A stretch of DNA of 64,000 bases from an uncultured Christensenellaceae bacterium (GCA_910588425.1 CAJUPM010000001.1:216694-280693), one strand, 5' to 3'. Numbered from the stretch's first letter, positions 18,055 to 28,335 are shown. Translations and numbers: made by a program. Notes: a model not told the origin generated them from the sequence alone.

Positions 18055-20421
18055 ATGCGGTATGAAAAAAAGGGCCGGGCGCTGAGCGCGGCGGAAAGAA
18101 CAGAATATGAGAGCCGGGGGATCCTGCCCATGGTTGCGGAGCTCCTGGCGGCCAGAGGCATCCCGGCGGAGCAGGCAGAGGCCTTTTTGAACCCGGGATG
18201 GGAGCAGGTGGGCGATCCATTTGCATTCCTGAATATGGAAAAGAGCTGTGCGCGCATTTTGCGGGCCGCAGAGCAGGGGGAACGCGTTGCCGTTTATTCG
18301 GACTACGATTGCGACGGCGTTTGCGGCGCGGCAATTCTGCAAAAGGCTCTGACGGCCATTGGGCTGGAGCCTGTTTTATATATTCCGGATCGCGCCAGCG
18401 AGGGCTACGGCACCAATGCGGCGGCGTTTACCCGGCTGATAGAGGGCGGGGTGACGCTGATCATCACCGTGGATTGCGGCATCCGCAGTGTTTCGGATAT
18501 TGCGCTGGCAAAGGAGCGGGGCGCGGACTGCATCATCATCGACCATCACGAATGCGGCGAATTGCCGGATACGCCGTATTTGCTCAACTGCAAAATGCCG
18601 GGGGAGAGCTATCCTTTTGGCGACCTTTGCGGCGCGGGAACGGCGTTTAAAGTGGCGCAGGCGCTTTTGGGCGCGGAGGCGGAGGAGCTCATCGATCTCT
18701 GCGGCGTCGCGACCATTGGAGATATGGTGAGCCTGACCGGGGAGAACAGAGCGCTGGCCTATCTTGGCCTGCGAAAGCTGAGACAGGCGCCTTGCTTGGG
18801 CTTTAGCGCTTTGGCAGAGGCGGCAGGACTGCGGCTGGCGAATATTCAGTCGTATGGCGCGGCGTTTGGCCTGGTTCCGCGCATCAATGCGGCTGGGAGG
18901 CTGGAGCACGCCAGCCTGGCGCTGGAGCTTTTGACGACGGCGGACGCCGGCCGGGCCAGGGAGCTGGCCGAGCATTTGAGCGGCATCAACAGCCGCCGCC
19001 AGGATTTGCAGAAGAGCATAACCCAGCAAGCGATGGAACAGGTGCGGGAGGGAGTCTGCTTGGCGGATGCGCGCATCCTATTCGTCTCCGGGCAGGGATG
19101 GGAGAAGGGCGTCGTGGGTCTGGCGGCCTCCTCCATCACACAGGCTTTTTACCGGCCTGCGGTTGTGCTTTCGGAGAAAGATGGGATGCTGACGGGCTCT
19201 GCCAGGAGCATCCCGGGAGTCAACCTCTATGAGGCGCTTTGCCAGGCAGAGCATCTTTATGAGCGCTTTGGCGGGCATGAGATGGCGGCGGGACTGACGC
19301 TGAAAAAGGAAAATCTGGCAGAAGTTCGGCGCATTGTGCAGGAATTTTTGGGTGAAAAATACCCGGAGGAGGCATTTTTGCCGGCCATCCAGTATGACCA
19401 GGCGCTGAAACTCGGTGAAGCGGATATTGTGCTGGCCGAACAGATGGAGAAATTGCAGCCTTTTGGGCAGGATAATGAGGAGCCGCGCTTCTATCTGGAA
19501 AATTTCCAGCCCCTGGAAATTGCCAAGATGGGAAAGACGGGAGAGCACCTCAAAATGACGGCGGCGGATTGCCCTTCCGAGGTCCTGCGTTTTTCTGCAC
19601 GGGAGGAAATCCAAAAAGGCGCGCACTATGACTGCATCGCCTCCTTTTCTATCAATGAATTCCGGGGCAGCAGAAAAAGCCAGCTGATTCTCTCCTCCTT
19701 GCAGGAGCGGGGAGAGGTGGATTGGCCCAAAAGGCTGGAAAAGGAGTATTTGCGCCTGTTTCCGGCGGAGATTTTGGCGTATGCGGCTTTTTTGCAGCAG
19801 CCATCCGGCGCGCTTATCTCCACGCCAGAGCAGCTGGAGCAATGGATGGAGCGGCAGAGAGAACACGCGCTGGGCGGGGCGGTCTTTTGTGGCAGTTATC
19901 CCGGGGCGATGCTTTTGAGGAGAAAAAAAGCGGAATCTGCGGTGGGCTGGGCGGAGTGCCAGCAGGCCGCGGCGGATTCTGCCGAGAGCTGTTTTTGCTA
20001 TTTGCAAAAACAGCCGCTGCGGCATTACACGCACACGCTGGCTCTGGGCAATTTTGCCTTGCTGGCCCGCCAGCCGGGCACGGCGGTTTATTTGGGCGAG
20101 GATCTGAGGGCCGCTTACCGCGCAGAGGCAAAAGCCTTTTACGCGCCTGAGCTTTTGGCGCAAATGCGGGAGGCGTTTGAAAAAGCAGAAGGTGTTTACG
20201 CATCTGTCAGCGAATTCTTAGAAAAAGCGGCGGCAGAGCTCGGACTGCCGGACATCAAAAAGCCGTGGCTGTATTTTCAGGGGTTTTTTGAACAGAAGTT
20301 GATAGAAGTTCGAAAAAGTGATAAAATAATACAAATTCATTTGAAAGAGAAACAGGCATTTTGCCCGGAGCAGAGCGCGTATTTTCGGGCCATGGGAGAT
20401 TTGGCCGAGGGAAGGATTTGA
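18055..20421 (+). CDS. recJ: Single-stranded-DNA-specific exonuclease RecJ
   Basis: This 5'-3' exonuclease acts on single-stranded DNA in recombination and repair. The roughly 788-residue product has the DHH phosphoesterase motifs DYDCDGVCGAA near residue 80, VDCGIRS and IDHHECGE. A DHHA1 domain follows (GWEKGVVGLAAS, GSARSIPGVN, RFGGHEMAAGL), then an OB-like part and a C-terminal extension of about 220 residues, as in other Firmicutes RecJ. GGAGG (18045-18049) is 5 nt before ATG 18055. The ATG at 18043 overlaps that binding site and is less likely. rel follows 5 nt after the stop. Confidence 0.95.
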   Translation: MRYEKKGRALSAAERTEYESRGILPMVAELLAARGIPAEQAEAFLNPGWEQVGDPFAFLNMEKSCARILRAAEQGERVAVYSDYDCDGVCGAAILQKALTAIGLEPVLYIPDRASEGYGTNAAAFTRLIEGGVTLIITVDCGIRSVSDIALAKERGADCIIIDHHECGELPDTPYLLNCKMPGESYPFGDLCGAGTAFKVAQALLGAEAEELIDLCGVATIGDMVSLTGENRALAYLGLRKLRQAPCLGFSALAEAAGLRLANIQSYGAAFGLVPRINAAGRLEHASLALELLTTADAGRARELAEHLSGINSRRQDLQKSITQQAMEQVREGVCLADARILFVSGQGWEKGVVGLAASSITQAFYRPAVVLSEKDGMLTGSARSIPGVNLYEALCQAEHLYERFGGHEMAAGLTLKKENLAEVRRIVQEFLGEKYPEEAFLPAIQYDQALKLGEADIVLAEQMEKLQPFGQDNEEPRFYLENFQPLEIAKMGKTGEHLKMTAADCPSEVLRFSAREEIQKGAHYDCIASFSINEFRGSRKSQLILSSLQERGEVDWPKRLEKEYLRLFPAEILAYAAFLQQPSGALISTPEQLEQWMERQREHALGGAVFCGSYPGAMLLRRKKAESAVGWAECQQAAADSAESCFCYLQKQPLRHYTHTLALGNFALLARQPGTAVYLGEDLRAAYRAEAKAFYAPELLAQMREAFEKAEGVYASVSEFLEKAAAELGLPDIKKPWLYFQGFFEQKLIEVRKSDKIIQIHLKEKQAFCPEQSAYFRAMGDLAEGRI

Positions 20422-20426
20422 GGCGC

Positions 20427-22583
20427 ATGACGTTATACCAGAGATTTATAGGGGACTATCCCGTATACCGGGGAGACCCGCTCATTGAAAAAGCGTTTGC
20501 CGTCGCCGAAAAGGCGCACGAGGGGCAGCTGCGCAATTCCGGCGAGCCTTATATCGTGCACCCCTATGAAGTGACGCGCATTCTGGCAGATTTGGGGCTG
20601 GATAACGTGAGCATCTGCGCCTCCATGCTGCACGACGTGCCCGAGGATACGGAATTTACCATTGAGAACGTCGAGATGGCGTTCAGCGCGGAGATTGCGC
20701 GCATCGTCGATGGCGTTACCAAGCTGAAAAAATTCGATTTTCAATCCAAGGAAGATGCCCAGGCCGAGAGCATGAGAAAGATGTTTTTGGCCATGGCTTC
20801 GGATATCCGGGTGATTCTCATTAAGCTGGCAGACCGCCTGCACAATATGCGCACGCTGGGCTATAAAACCCCGGAGAAACAGCGGGAAAAGGCCAAGGAG
20901 ACGCTGGAGATTTACGCGCCCCTGGCAGATCGGCTGGGCATCAGCACGTTCAAATGGGAATTCGAGGATTTGGCCCTCAAATACCTGGAGCCGGAGGCGT
21001 ATTTCGACGTCGCCCACAAGCTCAATTCCACCCGGCAGGAGCGGGAGGAGTATATTGAAAGCATCGTCGGCGTGCTGAGAGAGAAGGTTGCGGCGCTGGG
21101 CATTCCGGCGGAAATTGAGGGGCGGCCCAAGCACATCTATTCCATCTATAAAAAGATGAAAAACAAGGCCAAGACCTTTGAAGAGCTCTACGATATCATC
21201 GCTGTGCGCGTGATTGTTCCGTCCGTAAAAGACTGCTATGCGGTTTTGGGGACGGTGCACACGGTCTGGCGGCCGCTGCCCATGCGCTTCAAGGATTACA
21301 TTGCCGTGCCCAAAGCGAACATGTATCAATCCCTGCACACGACGCTGGTGGGCATCGACGGCAAGCCGTTTGAGGTTCAAATCCGCACAGAAGAGATGCA
21401 CCGCACGGCCGAATACGGCATCGCGGCCCACTGGAAATACAAAGAGGGCATTTCCGGGCAGACAACCGGGCTGGATGCCAAGCTCAGCTGGCTGCGGGAG
21501 CTGATGGAATGGCAGAACGACATGCGCGATCCCAAGGAGTTCATGGAAGCGCTCAAGATCAACTTCTTCTCGGACACGGTTTTCGTCTTTACGCCCAAGG
21601 GAGACGTGAAAGATCTCACCAAGGGGAGCACACCGCTGGATTTTGCATACGGTGTTCACTCGCAGATCGGCAATCGATGCGTGGGTGCGAAGGTCAACGG
21701 ACGCATCGTGCCGCTCAACTATGAGCTGAAAACCGGCGATATTGTGGAAGTGCTGACCAACCCGCAGAGCAAGGGCCCCAGCCGCGACTGGATTGACATG
21801 GTCAAGACGGCGCAGGCCAGAAGCAAGATCCGCGCGTGGTTCAAGAAGGAGCAGCGGGAGGAGAACGAGGAAAAGGGCCGGGAAATTCTGGAGAAAGAGG
21901 CAAAGCGCAAGGGATATGAGCTTTCGGACCTGCTCCAGAGCGAATGGCTGAAACCGCTCTACAAGCGCTTTAGCGTCAACTCCCTTGGGGATATGATGGC
22001 GGCGGTGGGCTATGGAGGCCTGACGCCCAACCAGATTTTGCTGCGCTTGATTGAGGCGTATAAAAAAGAGAACAAGATCGAAGAGGATTTCCTGGAGCAA
22101 AAGCAGGTGGCCAAAAAGTTCCGGCCGAGCAAGAACGCGACGGTTACCGTCAAGGGCTACTCGGATATGGTAGTTCACCTGGCGAAATGCTGCAATCCGC
22201 TGCCGGGGGATGACATCATCGGCTATATTACCCGGGGGCGGGGCGTCTCCGTGCACCGCACGGACTGCTCCAACATCAACGACACGGATTTCCCGCCGGA
22301 TCGGCGCATCGAAGTTTCCTGGGCGGCAGACGAGACCGGGCGGTACGACGTGGAAGTGCAGGTGGAAGGGGACGACCGCGCGGGGATCTTCATGGATATT
22401 TCCCAGATGCTGTATTCGCTGGGATATTCTTTCCTGAACATCAACGCCAAGCGCAATGAGAAAAACAAGACGTTTGCCATCAGCTTCCGCATTGAGGTCT
22501 CGGCGATTGCGGACCTTGAGGCGCTGATGGATAAGATTCGCACGATTCCCTCGGTAACCAGTGTTTTCCGGGTGAACAAATAG
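20427..22583 (+). CDS. rel: Bifunctional (p)ppGpp synthetase/hydrolase (Rel)
   Basis: This enzyme makes and degrades the stringent-response alarmone. The 718-residue product has an HD hydrolase domain with an intact LHDVPEDT near residue 70, so hydrolysis is expected. The synthetase domain contains GRPKHIYSIYKKM, and RFKDYIAVPKANMYQSLHT carries the RxKD signature of bifunctional enzymes rather than the ExDD of RelA. A TGS domain (DTVFVFTPKGDVKDL), a Cys-containing zinc-finger region (LAKCCNPLPGDDIIGY) and a C-terminal ACT domain follow. The recJ-rel-dtd order is common in Clostridia. Confidence 0.97.
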   Translation: MTLYQRFIGDYPVYRGDPLIEKAFAVAEKAHEGQLRNSGEPYIVHPYEVTRILADLGLDNVSICASMLHDVPEDTEFTIENVEMAFSAEIARIVDGVTKLKKFDFQSKEDAQAESMRKMFLAMASDIRVILIKLADRLHNMRTLGYKTPEKQREKAKETLEIYAPLADRLGISTFKWEFEDLALKYLEPEAYFDVAHKLNSTRQEREEYIESIVGVLREKVAALGIPAEIEGRPKHIYSIYKKMKNKAKTFEELYDIIAVRVIVPSVKDCYAVLGTVHTVWRPLPMRFKDYIAVPKANMYQSLHTTLVGIDGKPFEVQIRTEEMHRTAEYGIAAHWKYKEGISGQTTGLDAKLSWLRELMEWQNDMRDPKEFMEALKINFFSDTVFVFTPKGDVKDLTKGSTPLDFAYGVHSQIGNRCVGAKVNGRIVPLNYELKTGDIVEVLTNPQSKGPSRDWIDMVKTAQARSKIRAWFKKEQREENEEKGREILEKEAKRKGYELSDLLQSEWLKPLYKRFSVNSLGDMMAAVGYGGLTPNQILLRLIEAYKKENKIEEDFLEQKQVAKKFRPSKNATVTVKGYSDMVVHLAKCCNPLPGDDIIGYITRGRGVSVHRTDCSNINDTDFPPDRRIEVSWAADETGRYDVEVQVEGDDRAGIFMDISQMLYSLGYSFLNINAKRNEKNKTFAISFRIEVSAIADLEALMDKIRTIPSVTSVFRVNK

Positions 22584-22603
22584 GCGGCAAAGAGAGGAAA
22601 AGC

Positions 22604-23053
22604 ATGAGAGCTGTTGTAACGAAGGTAACGAGCGCCAGCGTTGCTGTGGAAGGAGGGCAGACGCAGGCGATTGAGGGAGGCCTGCTGGTTTTGCTGGGCT
22701 CCCAGGAGGGCGATACGGACGCGGATATCGCCTATATTGTGGATAAAGTCTGCAATTTGCGCATTTTTGAGGATGAGCAGGGCAAGATGAACCTCTCGCT
22801 GAAGGACGTGGGCGGGGAGATCCTGGTCGTCTCGCAGTTTACTTTGCTGGGAGACGCCAGAAAAGGGCGCAGGCCGAGCTTTATTCACGCAGGTGCGCCG
22901 GCCGAAGCAGAGGGCATTTACAACCGCGCTGTGCAGGCTTTCCGCGGGACGGGGATCGGCATCAAAACCGGGACGTTTCAGACGCATATGCAGGTGGCAT
23001 CCGTCAACGACGGGCCGGTTACGATTTTGCTGGACAGCCGAAAGCTCTTTTAG
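22604..23053 (+). CDS. dtd: D-aminoacyl-tRNA deacylase
   Basis: This enzyme removes D-amino acids mischarged onto tRNA. The 149-residue product has normal Dtd length and begins MRAVVTKVTSASVAVEG. It shows both active-site motifs, SQFTLLGDARKGRRPSF near residue 78 and the C-terminal NDGPVTILLDS with its Gly-cisPro pair. It lies 20 nt after rel in the same operon. Confidence 0.96.
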   Translation: MRAVVTKVTSASVAVEGGQTQAIEGGLLVLLGSQEGDTDADIAYIVDKVCNLRIFEDEQGKMNLSLKDVGGEILVVSQFTLLGDARKGRRPSFIHAGAPAEAEGIYNRAVQAFRGTGIGIKTGTFQTHMQVASVNDGPVTILLDSRKLF

Positions 23054-23068
23054 CGCAGGGGGGCTAGG

Positions 23069-23707
23069 ATGATAGAGACTGTAAAATTTGTGAGCAGGCC
23101 CATTGGGGAAAACGCCTATCTGTTTTTTCAGGATGAGAGCAAGCGGGCGGTTGCCGTGGATCCCTCCTATAATGCGGAAGCGATGGTGCGCTATCTGGAG
23201 GAAGAGCAGATGGGGCTGGAAGCCATTTTGCTGACCCACGGGCATTTTGATCACATAGCGGGCATCGACATTCTACGGGAGGCGACGGGGGCGCCCGTCT
23301 ATCTGCACCAGGCGGATGCGGACATGCCGGAGGACTGCGAAAAAAATTTGAGCGTGATTACAGAGCAGGCTTTTTCCCGAAAGGCGGCGGATCGGCTGCT
23401 CTCGGGCGGCGAGAAGCTGGAGCTGGCGGGCATGGAGATAGAGGTTTTGCACACGCCTGGGCATACCCCGGGCAGCACCTGCTATCTGGCGGAAGATATT
23501 CTGTTTTCCGGAGACACGCTGTTTTACATGAGCATCGGCCGCACGGATTTGCCGGGCAGCGACGGGCAGCAGATGGGGCAGTCGCTCCAAAAGCTCTGTG
23601 CGCTGGAAAAGGAGTATGTGGTCTACCCCGGGCACGGGCAGAGCACATCGCTGGGGTTTGAAGTGCAGAACAACCCGTATTTGGGGGATGAGAGATGGTC
23701 TATTTAG
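23069..23707 (+). CDS. Metallo-beta-lactamase-fold hydrolase (glyoxalase II-like)
   Basis: The 212-residue product has the zinc-binding motif THGHFDHIAG near residue 55, a later histidine in HTPGHTPGS, the bridging aspartate in FSGDTLF and a final histidine in YPGHGQS. This is the pattern of the hydroxyacylglutathione hydrolase-like family. The substrate cannot be told from sequence. The gene follows dtd by 15 nt and overlaps hemZ by 13 nt, an arrangement common in Clostridia. Confidence 0.9.
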   Translation: MIETVKFVSRPIGENAYLFFQDESKRAVAVDPSYNAEAMVRYLEEEQMGLEAILLTHGHFDHIAGIDILREATGAPVYLHQADADMPEDCEKNLSVITEQAFSRKAADRLLSGGEKLELAGMEIEVLHTPGHTPGSTCYLAEDILFSGDTLFYMSIGRTDLPGSDGQQMGQSLQKLCALEKEYVVYPGHGQSTSLGFEVQNNPYLGDERWSI

Positions 23708-25158
23708 CCACAAACACGCCGGATTATTACGCGGAGCTCTGCGATGAGGTCCGCTTTTTTCTGGATGAGAGAAAAATACCGCTGGTGGACGAAGTGCAGG
23801 AACAGGGCTACACCGTCCGGCATGAGGTGATGCAGGAAGCGGAGCGCTTTCGGCATACCTGCGCGCTTTATCTGGATGGAAAAAAACTGCACGAATATGC
23901 CTTTGATACGGAAAGCCTGCAGGATGGCCCGGGGCAGGCGGGGCTGGAATACAAGAAGATCCGCAAAAGAGGGGCGAAGATCGCGGTTTTCCGCTGCCTG
24001 AAGCAGTATTTTGGGCAGGAGAAGCCCTGGGGCTCGCTGACGGGCGTGCGGCCGACCAAGTTTCTGCGGGACAGCCGGCGGCAGCTGGGCATCCGGGAGG
24101 CCGAGCGGCTGTTTTTAGAGGATTTCGATATTTCCAGGCAGAAATATGACCTGACGGCGCAGATCTGCCAGCGGCAGGAGCTCATTCTGGCCTCGCTGGA
24201 GCCGCAGGATCTGGATATTTACATCGGCATTCCGTTCTGCACTTCCAGGTGCGCCTACTGTTCGTTCGCGGCCATGGAGAACACCCGGGAGGGTGTTTTG
24301 GAGGAGCAGTATGTGGATGCGCTGCTCTATGAGATGGAGCAGCTGGCGGATACGATTGCGGCGCACCGGGTGCGCTCCGTCTATATTGGCGGCGGGACGC
24401 CCACAGCGCTGGCGCCGCGCCAGCTGGAGCGCGTGTTGGGAGCGGCGGCGCAGTTTGCCCGGGGAGAGTTTACCGTCGAAGCAGGGCGGCCGGATACGAT
24501 CACGAAAGAGAAGCTGGAGATCATCAGGGCGGCAGGGGCAAACCGCATCAGCGTCAACCCCCAGACCACCTGCCAGCAGACACTAGACAGGATCGGCCGG
24601 ATTCACAAAGTAGAGGATTTTTTCCGGGCGGCGGAACTAGCCAAAACCTTTGGGTTTTCGGCCATCAATATGGATCTCATCGTGGGGCTGCCGGGCGAGG
24701 GGCGGCGGGAGTTCCTTTGCTCGCTTTCGGATGTGCTGGCGCTGGAGCCGGAAAATATCACCGTGCATACGCTGTCTATCAAGCGCGGCTCTAAATTCGG
24801 CATGGAGAATGCGCATAGCTTCGCGTCCTCCGGGGAGGCGGAGGCGATGCTGGCAGAGGGAGCGGAGCGGCTGGCCGGGGCGGGATATGCGCCCTATTAT
24901 CTCTATCGGCAGAAGTATATGGCGGGAAATTTGGAGAACGTCGGCTATGCACTGCCGGGCAAGGAGAGCGTCTATAATATCGATATTATGGAAGAGGCGG
25001 CCAGCATTCTGGCATTTGGAGCGGGCGCAATCAGCAAGAAGGTTTCGGGCGGCGTGGTGAAAATCCGCCGGGCGCCGGCCATTAAGGACGTGCCTAAATA
25101 TATAGGGCGCATTGAGCAGATGATAGAGCGCAAGCGGGAGCTTTTTGGGCAGGAGTAG
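23695..25158 (+). CDS. hemZ: Coproporphyrinogen dehydrogenase-like radical SAM protein HemZ
   Basis: The 487-residue product has an N-terminal extension of about 170 residues typical of HemZ, then a radical SAM core with the 4Fe-4S motif CTSRCAYCSF near residue 182 and the SAM-binding YIGGGTPTAL. Members are annotated as oxygen-independent coproporphyrinogen III oxidases for heme synthesis, but some HemN/HemW relatives are heme chaperones. No other heme gene is in the window, so the assignment rests on family similarity. Confidence 0.88.
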   Translation: MVYLATNTPDYYAELCDEVRFFLDERKIPLVDEVQEQGYTVRHEVMQEAERFRHTCALYLDGKKLHEYAFDTESLQDGPGQAGLEYKKIRKRGAKIAVFRCLKQYFGQEKPWGSLTGVRPTKFLRDSRRQLGIREAERLFLEDFDISRQKYDLTAQICQRQELILASLEPQDLDIYIGIPFCTSRCAYCSFAAMENTREGVLEEQYVDALLYEMEQLADTIAAHRVRSVYIGGGTPTALAPRQLERVLGAAAQFARGEFTVEAGRPDTITKEKLEIIRAAGANRISVNPQTTCQQTLDRIGRIHKVEDFFRAAELAKTFGFSAINMDLIVGLPGEGRREFLCSLSDVLALEPENITVHTLSIKRGSKFGMENAHSFASSGEAEAMLAEGAERLAGAGYAPYYLYRQKYMAGNLENVGYALPGKESVYNIDIMEEAASILAFGAGAISKKVSGGVVKIRRAPAIKDVPKYIGRIEQMIERKRELFGQE

Positions 25159-25175
25159 AAAAAAGCAAGGCTGCG

Positions 25176-25204
25176 TTGACTTTTGCAGCACCAAAACCTA
25201 TAAT
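25176..25204 (+). promoter_or_regulatory. Promoter for hisS-aspS
   Basis: TTGACT (25176-25181) and TATAAT (25199-25204) are spaced by 17 nt, 42 nt before the hisS start. The short leader leaves no room for a T-box. Confidence 0.93.
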
Positions 25205-25245
25205 GAAACCAAGCTAAAGTTTGCAAAGACACAGGAGGAGAAAGC

Positions 25246-26499
25246 GTGAAAATTCAGGCGCCCAAGGGAACGAGAGATTTGATTCCCCAAGAGAGCTATC
25301 AATGGCAATATATCGAAGGAAAGCTGCGGGAAATCACCGCGAGATTCAATATCCGGGAGGTCCGCACGCCGATTTTTGAGCATACCGAGCTGTTTTTGCG
25401 CGGCGTGGGCGACACGACGGACATCGTCCAGAAAGAGATGTACACCTTCGAGGACCGCGGCGGCAGATCCATCACACTTCGCCCGGAAGGAACGGCGGGA
25501 GCCGTGCGCTCTTTCATCGAGCACGGGCTTTGCGATGGCCCGCAGCCGACAAAAATGTGCTACATTGCCGCGCCGGTTTTCCGGTATGAAAAGCCCCAGG
25601 CCGGGCGGCTGCGCCAGCATCACCAGTTCGGCATTGAGATTTTCGGCGCCAAGAGCGCTACGGCGGATGCCGAGGCGATTTTGCTGGCCTATACCGTGCT
25701 GAATACGCTGGGCGTGCATAATCTTTCGCTCAATATCAACTCCATCGGATGCCCCGAGTGCCGGCCCAAATACAGCGAGGCGCTCAAGGCATATTACCGA
25801 GATAGAAGGGGCGATCTCTGCCCCACTTGCCTGGAACGGCTCGAGCGGAACCCTTTGCGTCTGCTGGACTGCAAAGAGGAGAAGTGCCAGAAGATCGCCC
25901 AGAATGCTCCCAAAATGGTGGACTACCTCTGCGAAGAATGCCAGCAGCATTTTGACCAGCTGCAGGGGTATCTCACGGATGCGGGAGTGGAATTTAAGAT
26001 TAACCCCTATATCGTCCGCGGACTGGACTATTACACCAAGACGGTATTCGAGATCATTTCTTCCGAGATTGGCGCCCAGGGAACGGTCTGCGGCGGCGGC
26101 CGCTACGACGGCCTGGTGGAGGAGATTGGCGGGCCGCAGATGTGCGGCGTGGGCTTTGGCATGGGCATGGAGCGCCTGCTTCTGGTGATGGAGGCGGCGG
26201 GCGTGCAGATTCCGCAGCCCAAAGCGCTTCAGGTTTTCCTCTGCACCATGGGCGAGGATGCGCGGCGCAAAGGCTTTGCGCTTATGGGGCAGCTGCGCAG
26301 CCAGGGCATCTCGGCGGATATGGATCATAATGCGCGCAGCCTAAAGGCGCAGATGAAATATGCCAATAAGCTTGGCGCAGACTATGTTGCGCTTCTGGGG
26401 GAGGATGAACTTGCCCGGGGATGCTGCAAACTGCGGGATATGAAGGGGAGCGAGGAGAGAGAGGTTCCGCTCAGCAATTTGGCTGAAACGTTGAGGTAA
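25246..26499 (+). CDS. hisS: Histidyl-tRNA synthetase
   Basis: This class II synthetase charges tRNA-His. The 417-residue product has motif 1 around RTPIFEHTELFLRGVG, motif 2 in TLRPEGTAGAVR, the HisRS-specific segments RGLDYYTKTVFE and GGGRYDGLVEE, and motif 3 in GFGMGMERLLL. A C-terminal anticodon-binding domain follows. The GTG start is preceded by AGGAGGAG (25233-25240). aspS begins 5 nt after the stop, the usual hisS-aspS pair of Firmicutes. Confidence 0.98.
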   Translation: MKIQAPKGTRDLIPQESYQWQYIEGKLREITARFNIREVRTPIFEHTELFLRGVGDTTDIVQKEMYTFEDRGGRSITLRPEGTAGAVRSFIEHGLCDGPQPTKMCYIAAPVFRYEKPQAGRLRQHHQFGIEIFGAKSATADAEAILLAYTVLNTLGVHNLSLNINSIGCPECRPKYSEALKAYYRDRRGDLCPTCLERLERNPLRLLDCKEEKCQKIAQNAPKMVDYLCEECQQHFDQLQGYLTDAGVEFKINPYIVRGLDYYTKTVFEIISSEIGAQGTVCGGGRYDGLVEEIGGPQMCGVGFGMGMERLLLVMEAAGVQIPQPKALQVFLCTMGEDARRKGFALMGQLRSQGISADMDHNARSLKAQMKYANKLGADYVALLGEDELARGCCKLRDMKGSEEREVPLSNLAETLR

Positions 26500-26504
26500 T
26501 AAAA

Positions 26505-28289
26505 ATGGGAGAGAAATTAAGCGGCTGGAAACGCTCTGGCATGTGCGGAGAGTTTTCTGAAAAAGATATTGGAAGAAGCGTTGTGCTGATGGGCTGGGTC
26601 AACAGCCGGCGCAACCTGGGAGGGCTGATTTTCGTTTGGCTGAGAGACAGGAGCGGCGTCATTCAGCTGGTTTTTGACGAGGCGGCGAAGAAGGATTATT
26701 TTGCGGATGCGGAAAGCCTGCGCAGTGAATATGTCATCGCGGTAAAGGGCGAAGTGATTGCAAGAACGCCGGAAAACTACAACGACGATTTGCCCACAGG
26801 CAGAATTGAAGTGCGGGTCGAGGAGCTGAAGATCCTCTCCACGGCGCTGACGCCGCCCTTCGAGATTGAGGAGAATTCCAAAGTCAAAGAGGAACTGCGG
26901 CTCAAATACCGCTATCTGGATCTGCGCCGCCCGGATATGCAGCGCAACCTGATGCTCAGAAGCCAGATTGCCATGTCGACGCGGCAATACCTCTTTGAGC
27001 AGGGCTTTTTGGAGATTGAGACGCCCATTCTGCAAAAAAGCACGCCCGAGGGCGCCCGGGACTACCTGGTTCCCTCCAGAGTGCATCACGGCAAGTTCTA
27101 TGCTCTGCCCCAATCCCCGCAGATTTTCAAGCAGCTGCTGATGGTTTCGGGCATGGATAAATATTATCAGATCGCAAAATGCTTCCGGGACGAGGATCTG
27201 CGCGCAGATCGGCAGCCTGAGTTTACGCAGGTGGACATGGAGCTTTCCTTCGTGGAGGAAGAGGACATCATTGCCGTCAACGAAGGGCTGTTCCAGAGAG
27301 TATTTAAGGATACGCTGGGCATCGATATTCCGCTGCCGCTGCCGCGGCTGACCTGGCAGCAGGCGATGGATCGCTATGGCAGCGATAAGCCGGATACGCG
27401 TTTTGGCATGGAGCTGACGGATCTGAGCGATATTGCCAAAGACTGCGGCTTTAAGGTGTTTGCAGAGGCTGTGAAAAACGGCGGGAGCGTCCGGGCGATC
27501 AAGGCGGAGCAGGCGGGTCTTTCGAGAAAAGAGATCGACGCGCTGGGTGAGTTCGTCAAGACATACGGCGCGAAGGGTTTGGCCTGGATGAATTTGAAGG
27601 CAGAGGGGCTGAATTCCCCTATCGCAAAATTCCTTTCGGAGCAGGAGATTGCGGCGATTTTGGAGCGGATGCAGGCTAAGACAGGAGATGTACTCTTCTT
27701 TGTCGCAGACGCGAACAAGACGGTCTATGCGGCGCTGGGTGCACTGCGGCTGGAACTGGCGAAACGGCTGAATCTGATTCCTGAAAATCAGTGGAATCTG
27801 CTTTGGGTGACGGAGTTTCCGCAGTTTGAATACAGCGAGGAAGAGGGGCGGCTGGTCGCCATGCACCATCCTTTCACCTCGCCCATGGACGAAGATTTGG
27901 ATCTTTTGGAGACTGCCCCTGAAAAGGTGCGCGCGAAGGCATACGATATTGTGCTCAACGGCACGGAGCTGGGCGGCGGCAGCATCCGAATCCACGACTC
28001 GGCTTTGCAGGAGCGGATGTTCCGGGCGCTGGGGTTCACCAAGGAGCAGGCTTGGGAGCGCTTTGGCTTTATGATGCAGGCTTTCCAGTATGGCACGCCG
28101 CCGCACGGCGGGCTGGCTTACGGGCTGGATCGGCTGGCGATGCTGCTTTCGGGCAGCCAGAGCCTGAGAGACGTGATCGCATTCCCCAAAGTGCAGAATG
28201 CGTCGGATCTGATGTGCGAAGCACCGGATCTGGTGGATGAAAAGCAGTTGGCGGATCTTGGCATTGCAGTTTTGCCGGAAGAGGAATAA
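26505..28289 (+). CDS. aspS: Aspartyl-tRNA synthetase, bacterial type
   Basis: This class II synthetase charges tRNA-Asp. The 594-residue product has the N-terminal OB anticodon-binding fold (MGWVNSRRNLGGLIFV), a class II catalytic core with FLEIETPILQKSTPEGARD and FRDEDLRADRQPEFTQ, an inserted GAD domain (about residues 310-420, GLAWMNLKAEG) and motif 3 in GGLAYGLDRLAMLL. The length and GAD insertion mark the bacterial type. Confidence 0.98.
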   Translation: MGEKLSGWKRSGMCGEFSEKDIGRSVVLMGWVNSRRNLGGLIFVWLRDRSGVIQLVFDEAAKKDYFADAESLRSEYVIAVKGEVIARTPENYNDDLPTGRIEVRVEELKILSTALTPPFEIEENSKVKEELRLKYRYLDLRRPDMQRNLMLRSQIAMSTRQYLFEQGFLEIETPILQKSTPEGARDYLVPSRVHHGKFYALPQSPQIFKQLLMVSGMDKYYQIAKCFRDEDLRADRQPEFTQVDMELSFVEEEDIIAVNEGLFQRVFKDTLGIDIPLPLPRLTWQQAMDRYGSDKPDTRFGMELTDLSDIAKDCGFKVFAEAVKNGGSVRAIKAEQAGLSRKEIDALGEFVKTYGAKGLAWMNLKAEGLNSPIAKFLSEQEIAAILERMQAKTGDVLFFVADANKTVYAALGALRLELAKRLNLIPENQWNLLWVTEFPQFEYSEEEGRLVAMHHPFTSPMDEDLDLLETAPEKVRAKAYDIVLNGTELGGGSIRIHDSALQERMFRALGFTKEQAWERFGFMMQAFQYGTPPHGGLAYGLDRLAMLLSGSQSLRDVIAFPKVQNASDLMCEAPDLVDEKQLADLGIAVLPEEE

Positions 28290-28335
28290 AAAGGCATTTT
28301 TTGCGGATACTAGAGAAAAATACGGAGGTGGAGCA

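Noticed and set aside
20433..22256. Minus-strand open frame of 607 codons opposite rel
   Set aside because: The plus strand is an unmistakable Rel enzyme. The antisense frame is a codon-bias shadow.
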